From Sphagnum compactum (taxonomy: Eukaryota; Bryophyta; Sphagnopsida; Sphagnales): DNA of 64,000 nucleotides. The position numbers and the translations under genes are program-made. Positions 1 to 9,739 of the stretch are shown here, in pieces. Position 1 is the stretch's first letter, and every line of letters starts with the position of its first letter. Under the pieces are notes generated by a model. It ran no database searches. It saw only the letters and a program-made list of their open reading frames with translations, and was not told where the DNA came from. The DNA lies in contig OZ234498.1 of assembly GCA_965153455.1 (NCBI GenBank), positions 19,964,001 to 20,028,000 of the forward strand, in the 5' to 3' direction.

Positions 1-3000
1 AGATGAATTTGTGATTGCAGGGAAATACATACAAAGGGGTAGAATGGGTGATTATTTAATTGTGACACCTCTTGGATGTTCTTCAAGGGGCATGGGGAGT
101 GATTCAGGGTAAGATGTTAGGGATGTGTTAATTTTGTGCCAACACCAACTTGGTTGTTCATTCACTAGGCAACCTAACCAGGCGCCTTGGCTAAATTGGA
201 CCCAAGTTCAAGGCTTAAATGCCTTGCTCCTAAGGTTTTACCTACCCACAATTTTACCCTTCGTTAAAAAAGGAGGCATGAGGTTTGAACAACGAACCTT
301 CCCAATTGTATGGGCTCAACTCATAGGCGGCCTTTTTGCAATTGAAATTGTGACATCCCAAGGATATTAAGTTATGTTGGGATGCAATCGTGACCATTTG
401 TTTGAAGGCATCTTGAGATTTTTTCTTTGATTGTTAAGACAAGAAGGCCTTATTGTTAAGGCATTATGCTTTGTACCTTGGGTTCAACCTTTGATTCCTA
501 GGGTTTAATGCCCTAACAATCATTCAAAGAAAATTCGTAATTTGGAAGGCACCTTATGTATTTGAAAATGCATATTGGAAAAGAAAAAGGAGCTTACAAC
601 TACTCCCTGATAATGGGAAGGAAATCATGCCTACTATTGTACCCTAGGGGTCAACTTTGACATTGACAAAATGATTTGTTTTTCATTTTTTAAGTTTGAA
701 ATTATTGAATTTTCCATTATTTATTATGATATTGTCACATAAGGAGTGAAAATATTCAAAGTGTTACCTATTATAATTATGATGATTTTCAACATGTCAA
801 CTTCATATTTTCACAAAAATTCATTTCAATGTTTTGAGGATTATTTAATGACAAAATTGACCTTAGGGTAAGGTAGTAGGTGTTTGCTCCCTCTCTCTTT
901 TAAGGAGTGAGCAGAAGAACCTTCCTCTTGTATGGCTTGTAATTTACACATGTTAGGTTCATGATAATATTCACCTTATGTTGTGTCTTATGATGGGTAA
1001 AGGCCACAAATCAAGGGCAATTCCCAAAACAAGGGGCCTAGGATAAAGCCATACTAAACAAAAGGTCTTTCAAGCTAAATCATTGTGCAAATGATGATGT
1101 AGGAATAGAGTTTGCTGGAGTTGAAAACCTTTTCCAAAGGTGGAATTGAACCGAACTACATAGATATCATTTTGGTGACAAAAACATGTGCTTCTTGTGA
1201 AGTCTTATGTGTCAAAGGAAAATCCTCTCACTTATATCACCCTTGAACATGGCTAGATGTTGGCCAATTTTTATTCTTTCACTAGTTTCAAATCCTCTTC
1301 ACACTTGTTTTTTTGTCCTGGATGCATGCCATAATCTTGGTTACCGTTCTTGAATGATGATCACCTTTGAAGTGGTTTTGCTTCAAGGGCTTCCAGCTTG
1401 CATTTTGGGTATAATTATGAAATAGTTCTAGGCACCAGACTAATGTGTGTCAATGGTATTGTCCAAACATGGGTGTCAGTGGTGTTGTCAAAGAATTTGT
1501 TTTATAGATTATTAGTTTCAAGGTTAGCTTTATTGAAATGAAGTACCCCCAATTTTTCGTAGGTGATTTGACATGGGGATCTCATAGCCATTTCATTGAA
1601 GTTAGGTCCACAATAGGGGGACCCATTGGGAGGAACGTTGTTTGTTCTAACTCACTTTCGCGCTTGTCACCTTACAATAACAACCCACCTTACAATAACA
1701 ACCCACCTTACTTATGTTTTCCCTTCGTTGGTGGATGATATGCTTATAGTAGGTTTTGCATCAAATGTGGTTATTATTTTTTTTATGATTGCAGTAAGAG
1801 TTTTCAACATTAGGGCTTTCAGTGCAACCAACAAAGTGTGTAGCTTGGTTTCCATACAGGTTGGACTGCTATATATCACTTCCTTTTGGTTTTCTTACTC
1901 CTAACTCGAGTTTTCGTATTTTGGGCACATTATTGGGATCCAAATCATTTGTTGAATCATTTGTGGCTACAATTTTTCATGAAGATCTTGGGACAATATT
2001 TAATCTCCCTATGTTTACACGTACTCACGTGGCTTTTGCGATGTTCTCATTATGCTATGTTCAGTGCCCTAACTACTTATTTCCTACAATGTTTCCATCT
2101 CCAAGTATTTTGTAACATTAAATTAAGTTCGATATTTGTCCCATAATTATGTTGAAAAAGTTACTTGGTGTGAGATCTTTTGGTGGTTCTATTAGTCACT
2201 TAACTCGTTGTCAGGCCATTTTTCTTGCTTCTTCGAATGGGTTTGACCTCCTTTATGTAATTTAAACTATTGGGCATTAATTGTTTTTACACTTGTCATT
2301 CGTTTCCAATAGGATGATCATCCTATCCTTTTAGATGTAGTAGTGCATGTTGGGACTAGCACTTCCTCGTTCCAGATGGCATTATGAGATACTCGAACCT
2401 TGTTACCCTAAGTTGTCCGCTTTCATGTCCCACCTTTTGAAAACCTAATGGTTCAATATTTTCCCTTGTTGCAGGCTTCTTTGGTAAATCACCTACAAGA
2501 ATAGGAGTTTTCTTCACTTCTAGTAGACATTCCCTTAAATATCATGTGAGCACATCTTTGCTCATGTGCAAATCTAAAGGCAAGTGTTTGGTTATTAGCT
2601 TCATCCTACCACACCTGCATTTCATTTATCCTTAGCCCATTTCTTTACAACATTATATACATACCTGTCTTGGCTTGCCACATCCTATGGTTGCCCATCT
2701 TTCATAATGTCAATGTGGTCACATTGATGATCTAGGTACCCATTTGCTTCAGTGCCCCTATGGGAGTGAGCATATAGTAGCCCATGATACATTTCAGGAT
2801 ATGGTCACAATTATTGCTTTGGAGAGTGGAGCACATGTTCAAAGGGAGGTCTCCCACTTTTTCCTTCACCACACCCAACGATAAGTGAATATCCTTATCA
2901 TTAAAGATGGTTTGTGGACTTTGATGGACATTGTCATTGTTAATTCGACTCGCATAAATATGGTGCAACAAACATCGATGATGACAACACATGCAACGAT

Positions 3001-3960
3001 GATGGTTGCTTAAGAAAACATGATCATCCTTCAAAAGAATAACAAGTGATGACTTCATTCCCATTGCTATTGAGATGTATGAATGTTTTCATTTTCATTT
3101 TGATTCATTTTTGACTGCTTGTGCACAAATTATTATCACGTGTCATCAACAGTTTTCTTTAATCCCCTCGATGTTTGTTTCTTACTATAGACATCACGTG
3201 TCCATAGCCCTACAACATGTGTAAGCCATATCAGTTTTTTAGCAAGTTGCTACATTTGGTTAGGGTTTTTCATTTCTTCCACACAACATAGATAGTGCAC
3301 CTTTGTCATTAGCCAATTTGTGACGGATGACAACTCTTTCGTCTTAGGTTTTCTTTGTTATCGTTGATTGTCATTTCGTTGTCATGAGTCCTTTTTGCAT
3401 AAGGTTTTTACCTGATTTTTGTTGGTTGTTTGCTTTTGTTTTTTCTTTGGGTTGTGTCTACTTGTGTTCTCATTTGCCTTGTACTTTTGATGGATGGGTT
3501 TCCATCCTTCATTTTTATTTAACATGTTTTTACCTTGTGGATTGCTTGGGACAAAAAGCTGCAAATCTAATGTAGCTTTTCTCATCCAACGTAGGGTAAA
3601 CTGTTTTGCAGGGACACCTGAGTTCATGGTTGAAATGAAGAAGAATATAACCAGCTTGTTGAACTCTTTTTTTCCATTGTGCCTTTTGGAGATGGTTACC
3701 TTGGAGTATCCTTCCAGTGAGTGCATGAATAAGCCAATGGGCAATGCATGTTCATGGTTTGTATAACTTCTTTCATTTTATTCTTTTGATAGGGAGTATT
3801 AGGGAGAACCACCAGGCCTAGACAAGGGGACACTACCCCAGAGGGCACAGTGCATCAGAAGAGCTTACCCAATAGTCCCAGCCAACTTCTTTTTATTTTC
3901 AATGCCCAAGTTGATTATATGTGATTTTCAAAAAAAATCAAAATGAGTGAAATTTTACTT
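1..3960. other. Intergenic, no recognisable gene
   Basis: AT-rich DNA with several short open frames on both strands, the longest about 110 codons (2732-3064 minus). None has a domain, codon pattern or splice context that I recognise. An 18-bp unit (ccttacaataacaaccca) is repeated directly twice at about 1669-1705. Decayed transposon sequence is likely, but no termini were found. Confidence 0.5.
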
Positions 3961-3970
3961 GTGACTGCTT

Positions 3971-4630
3971 TTGATGTTATATGTAATTCCAGTTTTGACT
4001 CAAAATGTTTACATCTTCCATGCATTTACCCTATTGCACAGATCTACAACAAAGAGACATCAAGATGGGGGTGACTCAAACTGGGACAACCATAGTGAAG
4101 AGGCAGAAGTCATCACAAATTGTGAGCTGAAGAGACTTGCCATGCAACTCCGGGAAGAGCTTCATGACCTCTAATGCCAGCATGATCAAGCCTTGCTGGC
4201 AATAAAAAATCTGATGTCACCAAAATCTTCCTGGTCAAAACACTGGCACGCAATCTCACCAGATTTACAACACACCCATTCTTCCAATGAAGATTTCCAC
4301 TGGAGTGATGCAAGGAACCAAAGCTTTCAATCAAAACAACCCTTGCTTGGCACACTGTATGCTGAAGATCACAGAAACCACTTTCATGAAAGTTAGAATG
4401 GCAAGCTGCCTTTGGAGGAGTCAAAGGACTTAACCAGTCCTGCATCAAGAAATAGCAAAGTTATGAGTGTTTGCCATATCAAGTTTGCAGAGCCAGCAAG
4501 AGACTTTGGGTTAGGGCACATCTTGCAAGAGCATTTTGCTCAAGAATCATCACCAGATGCAAGGTTCAATAGAATCCTCATTGGGTTCCTTTGGCAATTG
4601 TTTGGATTCATAATAATGGAGGCATGCTAG
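3971..4630 (+). pseudogene. Broken reading frame of unknown origin
   Basis: One frame stays open for about 220 codons apart from two isolated stops, at 4172-4174 and 4394-4396. The pieces on either side lie in the same phase. The translation has mixed, protein-like composition: a charged stretch (CELKRLAMQLREELHDL), then a Ser/His/Gln-rich part with KHWHAISPDLQH, then a hydrophobic end. Surrounding DNA does not show such long open frames. I do not recognise the family. It could be a decayed gene, a retrocopy, or a fragment captured by a transposon; chance is not excluded. Confidence 0.3.
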
Positions 4631-6114
4631 TGTGCCTCAGACAGTGGGAGAGGATTTAGAGAACAGTCAAAAGACATTGGTATTGAGGTAATCTCTTGGT
4701 GAAGATGGGACGAAATGGCTTTTGATGCCAGAAACTCATATTGGGATTAGGTGATGTATTCCATTTGTTGCACAAGCTGCTATTCATATAGATCAAGCAT
4801 GCCAGATATGGAAAACAGTCAGATCATGGGACAAAGTCTAGACTTCTCGCTTTCAATTACTCCTCATATGTCTTGAACAATTTCACTACAAAACATACAT
4901 GTTGTATGACCATTTCAACAATCTACATCAGTTGGCTTGATACTGTGGGCGGCCGATCAATCTACATTTGCTGGATGGGTATATCACACAGGCAGAGCCC
5001 TTCTGCTAAAGCTTGAAAATGTGGGGAATTTCCTGCCCCCAGGGCCCACACTCTGAGAGTTGGAAATTATTTGGTAATTTATAGCATTACTACTGGTGAG
5101 CAACAATCATGTAAGCTGCATGTAAGTATAATTAGGTATTTGATTACACCAGGAAGTATGATTCAGAACCGGCAGTCCTTACCCACCAATCAGGTATCTG
5201 CACAACTGGAACTGGAAAAAGATAATTTGGGAAAACCAGACCTGGATCAAACACCAAATTCCATGTTCTATTTTTGTGGGGAACTGGAACCAAGACAATT
5301 CCAATTTAACATAATACATACCTAATGATAACAGCCTTGAATAGAGAAAAATCCCACTCAAGGTCTTCAGAAACCTACATTCTGCCACATACAATTTATT
5401 TGAAAGCCTGGAGAACTAAAACTCATGAAAGTTCATGCATACATGCTTTTGTGCATAAGAAACTTGTAAAGCACTTCAAAGAGAGTTCTGTTCTAAGAAA
5501 CCTGCCTGAAGATTAAGTCACACAAGAACTATAATTTGCAAATACTCACATGTCTCTATAGTCAGGCAGAGATTGAAACGTGCAATTCAAACACAAGTAA
5601 TACTATACAGAAACACTGACAAGCTCTATTGATCAAGCACATTGAGACCAGCAATGGATCAGTGAATCCATTTGGCCAGGTAGGCACACCAACCTTGCCA
5701 TATCCCCTCTATTTCAAGTTTATAGCAAATGCCCATTCCACAATACAGCATCCATCAAGACACCTACCATAAACTAGACAAAAAATTGAGGCAATCAGAA
5801 TCCCAAATCCTGAATTTTGTGCCAAGTTGTTTGCACATATGAACTTAAAGATAATGCCCTATTCTATGTATTCCCATTGCTCAGATATTCCAATGCTACT
5901 GCTTAGCAGATTGCAAAACTGAAGCAAATATGAACCTGACACCTGCACTGCATTGGTGTCCAAGTCCACATCTTCCACAGCCATCAACATAAAAGATTGG
6001 GTTGATAAAATGCCATGTCAGAAGCCCCAACCCTATCTGTGTTCATAAAGAAAATTCAAGGCAAATCAAAATGAGACATCCAAGCTAGAGTTGCTCACTT
6101 TCCAGGAAAACGGT
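4631..6114. other. Intergenic, no gene seen
   Basis: No credible coding region. Around 5160-5300 there are repeated GGAACTGG/GAACC-type words resembling the sub-terminal words of the element at 56.7-57.0 kb, so an old transposon end may lie here. The right part is downstream of the first H2B gene and may hold its 3' UTR. Confidence 0.4.
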
Positions 6115-6130
6115 GGTGTTCATAAACACC
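6115..6130 (-). promoter_or_regulatory. Histone 3' stem-loop-like element of first H2B
   Basis: Read on the minus strand this is GGTGTT-TATG-AACACC followed by ACC, 18 nt after the H2B stop codon. It has a 6-bp perfect stem, a 4-nt loop with U at loop positions 1 and 3, GG/CC at the stem base and a 3' ACC flank. That is the architecture of the metazoan and algal replication-dependent histone mRNA stem-loop. One base pair differs from the pyrimidine-purine consensus (a G-C pair at position 4). The same element follows the second H2B gene. Confidence 0.55.
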
Positions 6131-6148
6131 ATGGAAAAGTGGAAGTAA

Positions 6149-6812
6149 TCAAGCACTGGTAAACTTGGTAACAGCCTTTGTTCCCTCAGACACAGCATGC
6201 TTCGCAAGCTCGCCAGGCAATATCAAACGAACAGCTGTTTGAATCTCACGCGATGTGATTGTGGGCTTCTTATTATAACGCGCAAGACGAGCCGCTTCTT
6301 GCGCCAGTTTCTCAAAAATATCGTTGATAAAGGAGTTCATAATTCCCATCGCCTTCGAAGAGATTCCAGTATCGGGATGAACCTAAAAGAAGAATCAGAG
6401 ACAAACGAGATGAGCGACAGAAACGCCCAATTCTTGCTCACCGACCACTCCAAATTACTGAACTTCTTTCAATGCCATCTTTCGTGGAGGTTAAAGCAAG
6501 AAACGTAATCCTCCGCGAAAAAAAAACTTCCTTGCAAAAAATTCCATAAAACACCCAGATCCGCACATTTTTGGTCCAGGTTGCACAGAGGAACACAGAA
6601 ACGCAAAATACTAAACCGGAGAAAAGCTCGAGTGATACAAGAATAGCTACCTGCTTCAACACCTTGTAGATGTAGATCTTGTAAGTCTCAGTGCTTTTAG
6701 CCTTTTTCTTGCTTTTCCCCTCCTTCACCGGCTTCTTCTCAGCCTTGGTCTTTACGGGCTTCTTCTCCGCCCTGGATTTCCCTGCCTTCTGCTCACCTTC
6801 TTTTGGTGCCAT
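6149..6812 (-). CDS. Histone H2B (copy 1), two exons
   Basis: Core histone H2B, which pairs with H2A in the nucleosome. Exon 1 is 6651-6812 (54 codons, starting [17 protein letters not shown]). A 268-bp intron follows with donor CAG|gtagct and acceptor cttttag. Exon 2 is 6149-6382 (77 codons plus TGA). The spliced protein is 131 aa. The Lys-rich tail is followed by the histone fold: [14 protein letters not shown], then [20 protein letters not shown], then the H2B C-terminal helix with the conserved [15 protein letters not shown], which carries the usual ubiquitination lysine region. It is somewhat shorter than typical angiosperm H2B (about 140-150 aa) because of a shorter tail. An intron between Gln and Val of KVLKQV is unusual, because flowering-plant H2B genes are normally intronless. 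The paralogue at 8.5-9.1 kb has the same intron position. No H2A, H3 or H4 gene is seen nearby. Confidence 0.93.
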
Positions 6813-7098
6813 CTCAAAGACACACAGATTCACCGCCGAAAAGAAAAAAGAAAAAAACAATACTAACTAGCGACTACTTCTCAGCAAGGAAATCCAAAAA
6901 ACAATTTGCGTTCTTAGACACAAATCTCTTCAGATCGCGACGAAAACACGAATTCTTTGACACTGCGACAACAAGTAAACTTTCCGCTCGCGAGTTTTCA
7001 TAGTTGCGGCAACGGAGGGAAATGGAGCCTTGGGAATACCGAGGAGAGAGAGAAGAGGAACGAATGGGACTGCCAATGGACGTTCTGGAACCTTGTCA

Positions 7099-7106
7099 CG
7101 CGGATC
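7099..7106 (+). promoter_or_regulatory. Histone octamer CGCGGATC upstream of H2B copy 1
   Basis: An exact match to the plant histone promoter octamer CGCGGATC, 287 bp upstream of the start codon, in a GC-rich island (about 6960-7330) that contrasts with the AT-rich surroundings. A near match (CGCGGATT) lies at about 7153-7160. In known plant histone genes this octamer works in either orientation and supports S-phase and meristem expression. Confidence 0.6.
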
Positions 7107-7226
7107 GCCATCGGACGGCTGTCGTTGGCTGAGGTTCTAGATCGAGGGCGGCGCGCGGATTAAGTGCATGAGTAAACGATGACGCCAATGGGAGGCTTCG
7201 TGTATCGCGCCATGGATCGATTTCAG

Positions 7227-7237
7227 ATCTGACGGCT
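7227..7237 (+). promoter_or_regulatory. ATCTGACGGCT motif upstream of H2B copy 1
   Basis: The 11-mer ATCTGACGGCT lies 415 bp upstream of the ATG and recurs exactly at 9505-9515, 428 bp upstream of the second H2B gene. It resembles the plant histone nonamer core (CATCCAACG and related YATCYRACGG words). The shared distance and identity suggest a conserved regulatory site. Confidence 0.4.
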
Positions 7238-7686
7238 AATGGTCGCAGGAGGGTGACCTATTCGATCCCCGGGTCGGACGGGAGGAATTCCGTTGCTATG
7301 GATCGGTCGACCTCCTGCTCAAGAACTGGGTGAACAGGCTTCCATCGGGCAGCCTTTTCCTTTACTGACGAAATTCGCTAAAAAGCGAAATTAAAATGGG
7401 AATATAATGTGATTTTTGGGGGTTTTCAATCGCCAAATTGCCAATCGGTTCCCAGAAGGCAGTAAAAAACAAAGGGTGACGATTGATTATTTTAAGGTTT
7501 CATACCTCGTTTTCATACCAAATTTGGCTACATCTTCACCGATTTTAGAACTAGTGAATTTTCGCCAAATTTTGAGCTGAAAAATATGACTAACATCTAT
7601 TGATTTTTCATTTGAGTAAATGGCCCAAAATTTCCAGGTTTATGAAGTTCATCTTTTTCCAAACTGACAATCTTTTAGGCAAATTT

Positions 7687-7742
7687 CAGGAGAGGAGCTT
7701 TCTAAATTCTTTGCGTTTAGAATTTAGAAAGCTCCTCTCCTG
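7687..7742. repeat. Perfect 24-bp inverted repeat, 8-nt loop
   Basis: Arms at 7687-7710 and 7719-7742 are perfectly complementary over 24 bp (CAGGAGAGGAGCTTTCTAAA... and its complement), separated by TTGCGTTT. It lies between the two H2B genes, next to a copy of the palindrome-core repeat family. It could be a fold-back element, a small-RNA-type hairpin, or a recent inverted duplication. Confidence 0.85.
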
Positions 7743-7777
7743 TTCTTAACAAAAAAAAACCATTCATTTCTGATGCA

Positions 7778-7793
7778 TAGCCAAATTTGGCTA
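7778..7793. repeat. Perfect palindrome TAGCCAAATTTGGCTA
   Basis: A 16-bp self-complementary word that is the core of the dispersed element family. Exact or near copies occur at about 7517-7531, 7937-7955, 10526, 14938, 15151, 19088, 22798, 39750, 41476-41491 and 54731. Confidence 0.75.
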
Positions 7794-7844
7794 CATCTTA
7801 TTCTGGGTGCTTCTAGCTCATCACTTTGGCTACATCACACAAAA

Positions 7845-8075
7845 TTGAGAATCAAAGGCCTGTAAAATGCTACAAACATTGTGATGTAGCCACATTGGTG
7901 GCCATCCACAAGAGGAATTAGCCAAAATTGGACGTGTAGCCAATTTTGGCTAATCCTCCTATAGTTTAGCAACCTGCCAATTATAGTTTTTACAGTAAAA
8001 TACTCAAAACCAACAGCTTTGGCACATTTTGTTTTCCACAAAAATCCTTCATATGAGTCCCCTTCAATTCTTGGG
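7845..8075 (-). mobile_element. Palindrome-core MITE-like element (H2B spacer copy)
   Basis: A minus-orientation copy of the dispersed element. One end carries caca-aaattg and tgatgtagcc, followed by ggccatccacaagaggaatt. The palindromic core comes next, then a diverged interior, then ccacaaaaatccttcatatg at the other end. The same order of words is found at 18860-19155 (plus) and 41425-41690 (minus). No transposase is present. It lies between H2B copy 1 and H2B copy 2. Confidence 0.5.
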
Positions 8076-8455
8076 TCACCAAGTGGCAAGGTTGCTTGTC
8101 ATCTCCAACTCAAGCAACTAGGGTTTAGGGTTACAGAGAGCATTAAGTTTGCAATCAAAGTTGAAAAGGTCCTTCCAAGCTTTATATGCACAAACTTGAA
8201 AGAATCATCTGAGTGACTGTGCAATGTAGGGTGCCATCAGATCACAGCAAACCTTATGCAAATTACATTGTGGTTCAAGGAATTTTTCAATGTAGCCAGA
8301 GCCAAGATCATCCATAGCAAGATTTAGAGAACATGGCAATAATAATTTTAGGAAGATTAATCAAATCTAGTTATAAATCAGCTATGAAAATGAACCGTTT
8401 AATCACTGAAAATCAAACATAAAAAATTGGAGATGCCAAATTTCAGGGAGAAGGT

Positions 8456-8472
8456 GGTGTTAAAAAAACACC
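8456..8472 (-). promoter_or_regulatory. Histone 3' stem-loop-like element of second H2B
   Basis: On the minus strand this is GGTGTT-TTTTT-AACACC followed by ACC, 24 nt after the stop. The 6-bp stem and the ACC flank are identical to those after the first H2B gene; the loop is one base longer. A block from CATGGTGTT to CCTGRAA is conserved between the two 3' regions, while sequence on either side has diverged. That pattern implies selection on the hairpin. Confidence 0.55.
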
Positions 8473-8496
8473 ATGAGAAAGCAGATTTCCAGGAAC

Positions 8497-9077
8497 TCAA
8501 GCACTGGTGAATTTGGTGACGGCTTTGGTCCCCTCTGAGACCGCATGCTTGGCAAGCTCACCGGGCAATGTCAAACGCACGGCCGTCTGAACCTCACGCG
8601 ACGTGATTGTTGGCTTCTTGTTGTAGCGGGCCAGACGCGCAGCTTCCTGCGCCAGCTTCTCGAATATATCGTTAATGAAGGAGTTCATGATCCCCATGGC
8701 CTTGGACGAAACTCCAGTATCTGGATGCACCTGAACAATCGCAAAAAACCCACAATTACAAACCCCGCGGGCTACTAATCAGGCTACATCTACCTCTCAT
8801 CAAGCAAGATACATCTGCAGCGCATATTGCTGAAAATTCCAACTTCAGCATCATAAGAACAAGCAGTTCAAAAACCAGGTGCAAGCAGGCCCACCTGTTT
8901 CAACACTTTGTAAATGTAGATCTTGTAGCTCTCACTGCTCTTCTTCGCCTTCTTCTTCTTATTACCACCGTCCTTGGTCACAGGCTTCTTCGCAGTTGCC
9001 ATCACCTTCACAGGCTTCTTCTCAGCCATGAACTTCCCTCCCTTCTGTTCGCCTTTCACTGCCTTGGGTGCCGCCAT
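8497..9077 (-). CDS. Histone H2B (copy 2), two exons
   Basis: Second H2B gene, same strand, about 1.7 kb from copy 1. Exon 1 is 8895-9077 (61 codons, starting [15 protein letters not shown]). A 164-bp intron has donor CAG|gtgggc and acceptor ttgttcag. Exon 2 is 8497-8730 (77 codons plus TGA). The spliced protein is 138 aa. The fold region is nearly identical to copy 1 ([15 protein letters not shown]..., [17 protein letters not shown], ending AVTKFTSA), while the Lys/Ala-rich tail differs clearly in sequence and length. The intron position, between Gln and Val of KVLKQV, is identical, so the intron predates the duplication. Coding DNA is GC-richer than copy 1. The start codon was chosen because it opens a normal H2B tail and has a TATA-like box about 230 bp upstream. 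Confidence 0.93.
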
Positions 9078-9307
9078 TGTCCAAAGAGTAGAAAAAAAGC
9101 AGGGAAAGAAAACAAAAACCAAAGGAAACAAGATCCACCGGAAACAAAGCTAGCAATCAACCACCAAGACCTCACGGGACAAAGCCTGAAGCGCACAAAA
9201 ACAGCACAGCAAATGGAAAGAACAGCAGAATCAAATCGTCGCAGCAAAACTCACTCAAGATTAAGACAAGATTTTTGTTTCCAAAAGACTGGTGGGTTGA
9301 AGAAGGG

Positions 9308-9314
9308 TTTTATA
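9308..9314 (-). promoter_or_regulatory. TATA box of H2B copy 2
   Basis: Minus-strand CTATAAAACC (TATAAAA at 9308-9314) lies about 230 bp upstream of the ATG, consistent with a 5' UTR of roughly 200 nt. No equally clear TATA box was found for copy 1. Confidence 0.5.
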
Positions 9315-9493
9315 GCGATAAAGGGAAGTGCAGTTCTCGCTGACGAGCAGCGAGACCCGAGAGACAACACTTGAACGCAGTTGGTTCTCGCTGACGAGCT
9401 GAGCTACACACAACGAATTTAATTTCAGTTAAATTTAAAATTTTAATTATTCTTCGAATAACTTCCTCCAATGGCTGCGTCAGGAAACTTTCA

Positions 9494-9515
9494 CACGGAT
9501 CGGAATCTGACGGCT
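9494..9515 (+). promoter_or_regulatory. Octamer variant plus ATCTGACGGCT upstream of H2B copy 2
   Basis: CACGGATC (9494-9501, one mismatch to the plant histone octamer) is followed almost at once by ATCTGACGGCT (9505-9515). The latter is identical to the word upstream of copy 1 and sits at nearly the same distance from the ATG. Confidence 0.4.
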
Positions 9516-9739
9516 CAACGGACACAAGCTCTATCTGACGGTTGTGACTACTCCCTGCCGCCGGCGTTTTGGTTTGTTGGGCCCTGCCCCCCACAGGGAC
9601 AGGGACTATCGCATTGGATCCAACTTTTGGAAGTTTTTCCTCACCAAACCGATTTCACATTAGGTGAACCGGTTTCTTTGGTGAAAGTGTTTAGACTGTT
9701 TAGATCGGAACCGATGTTTTTGGTGTTCAGAGTGTGAAC

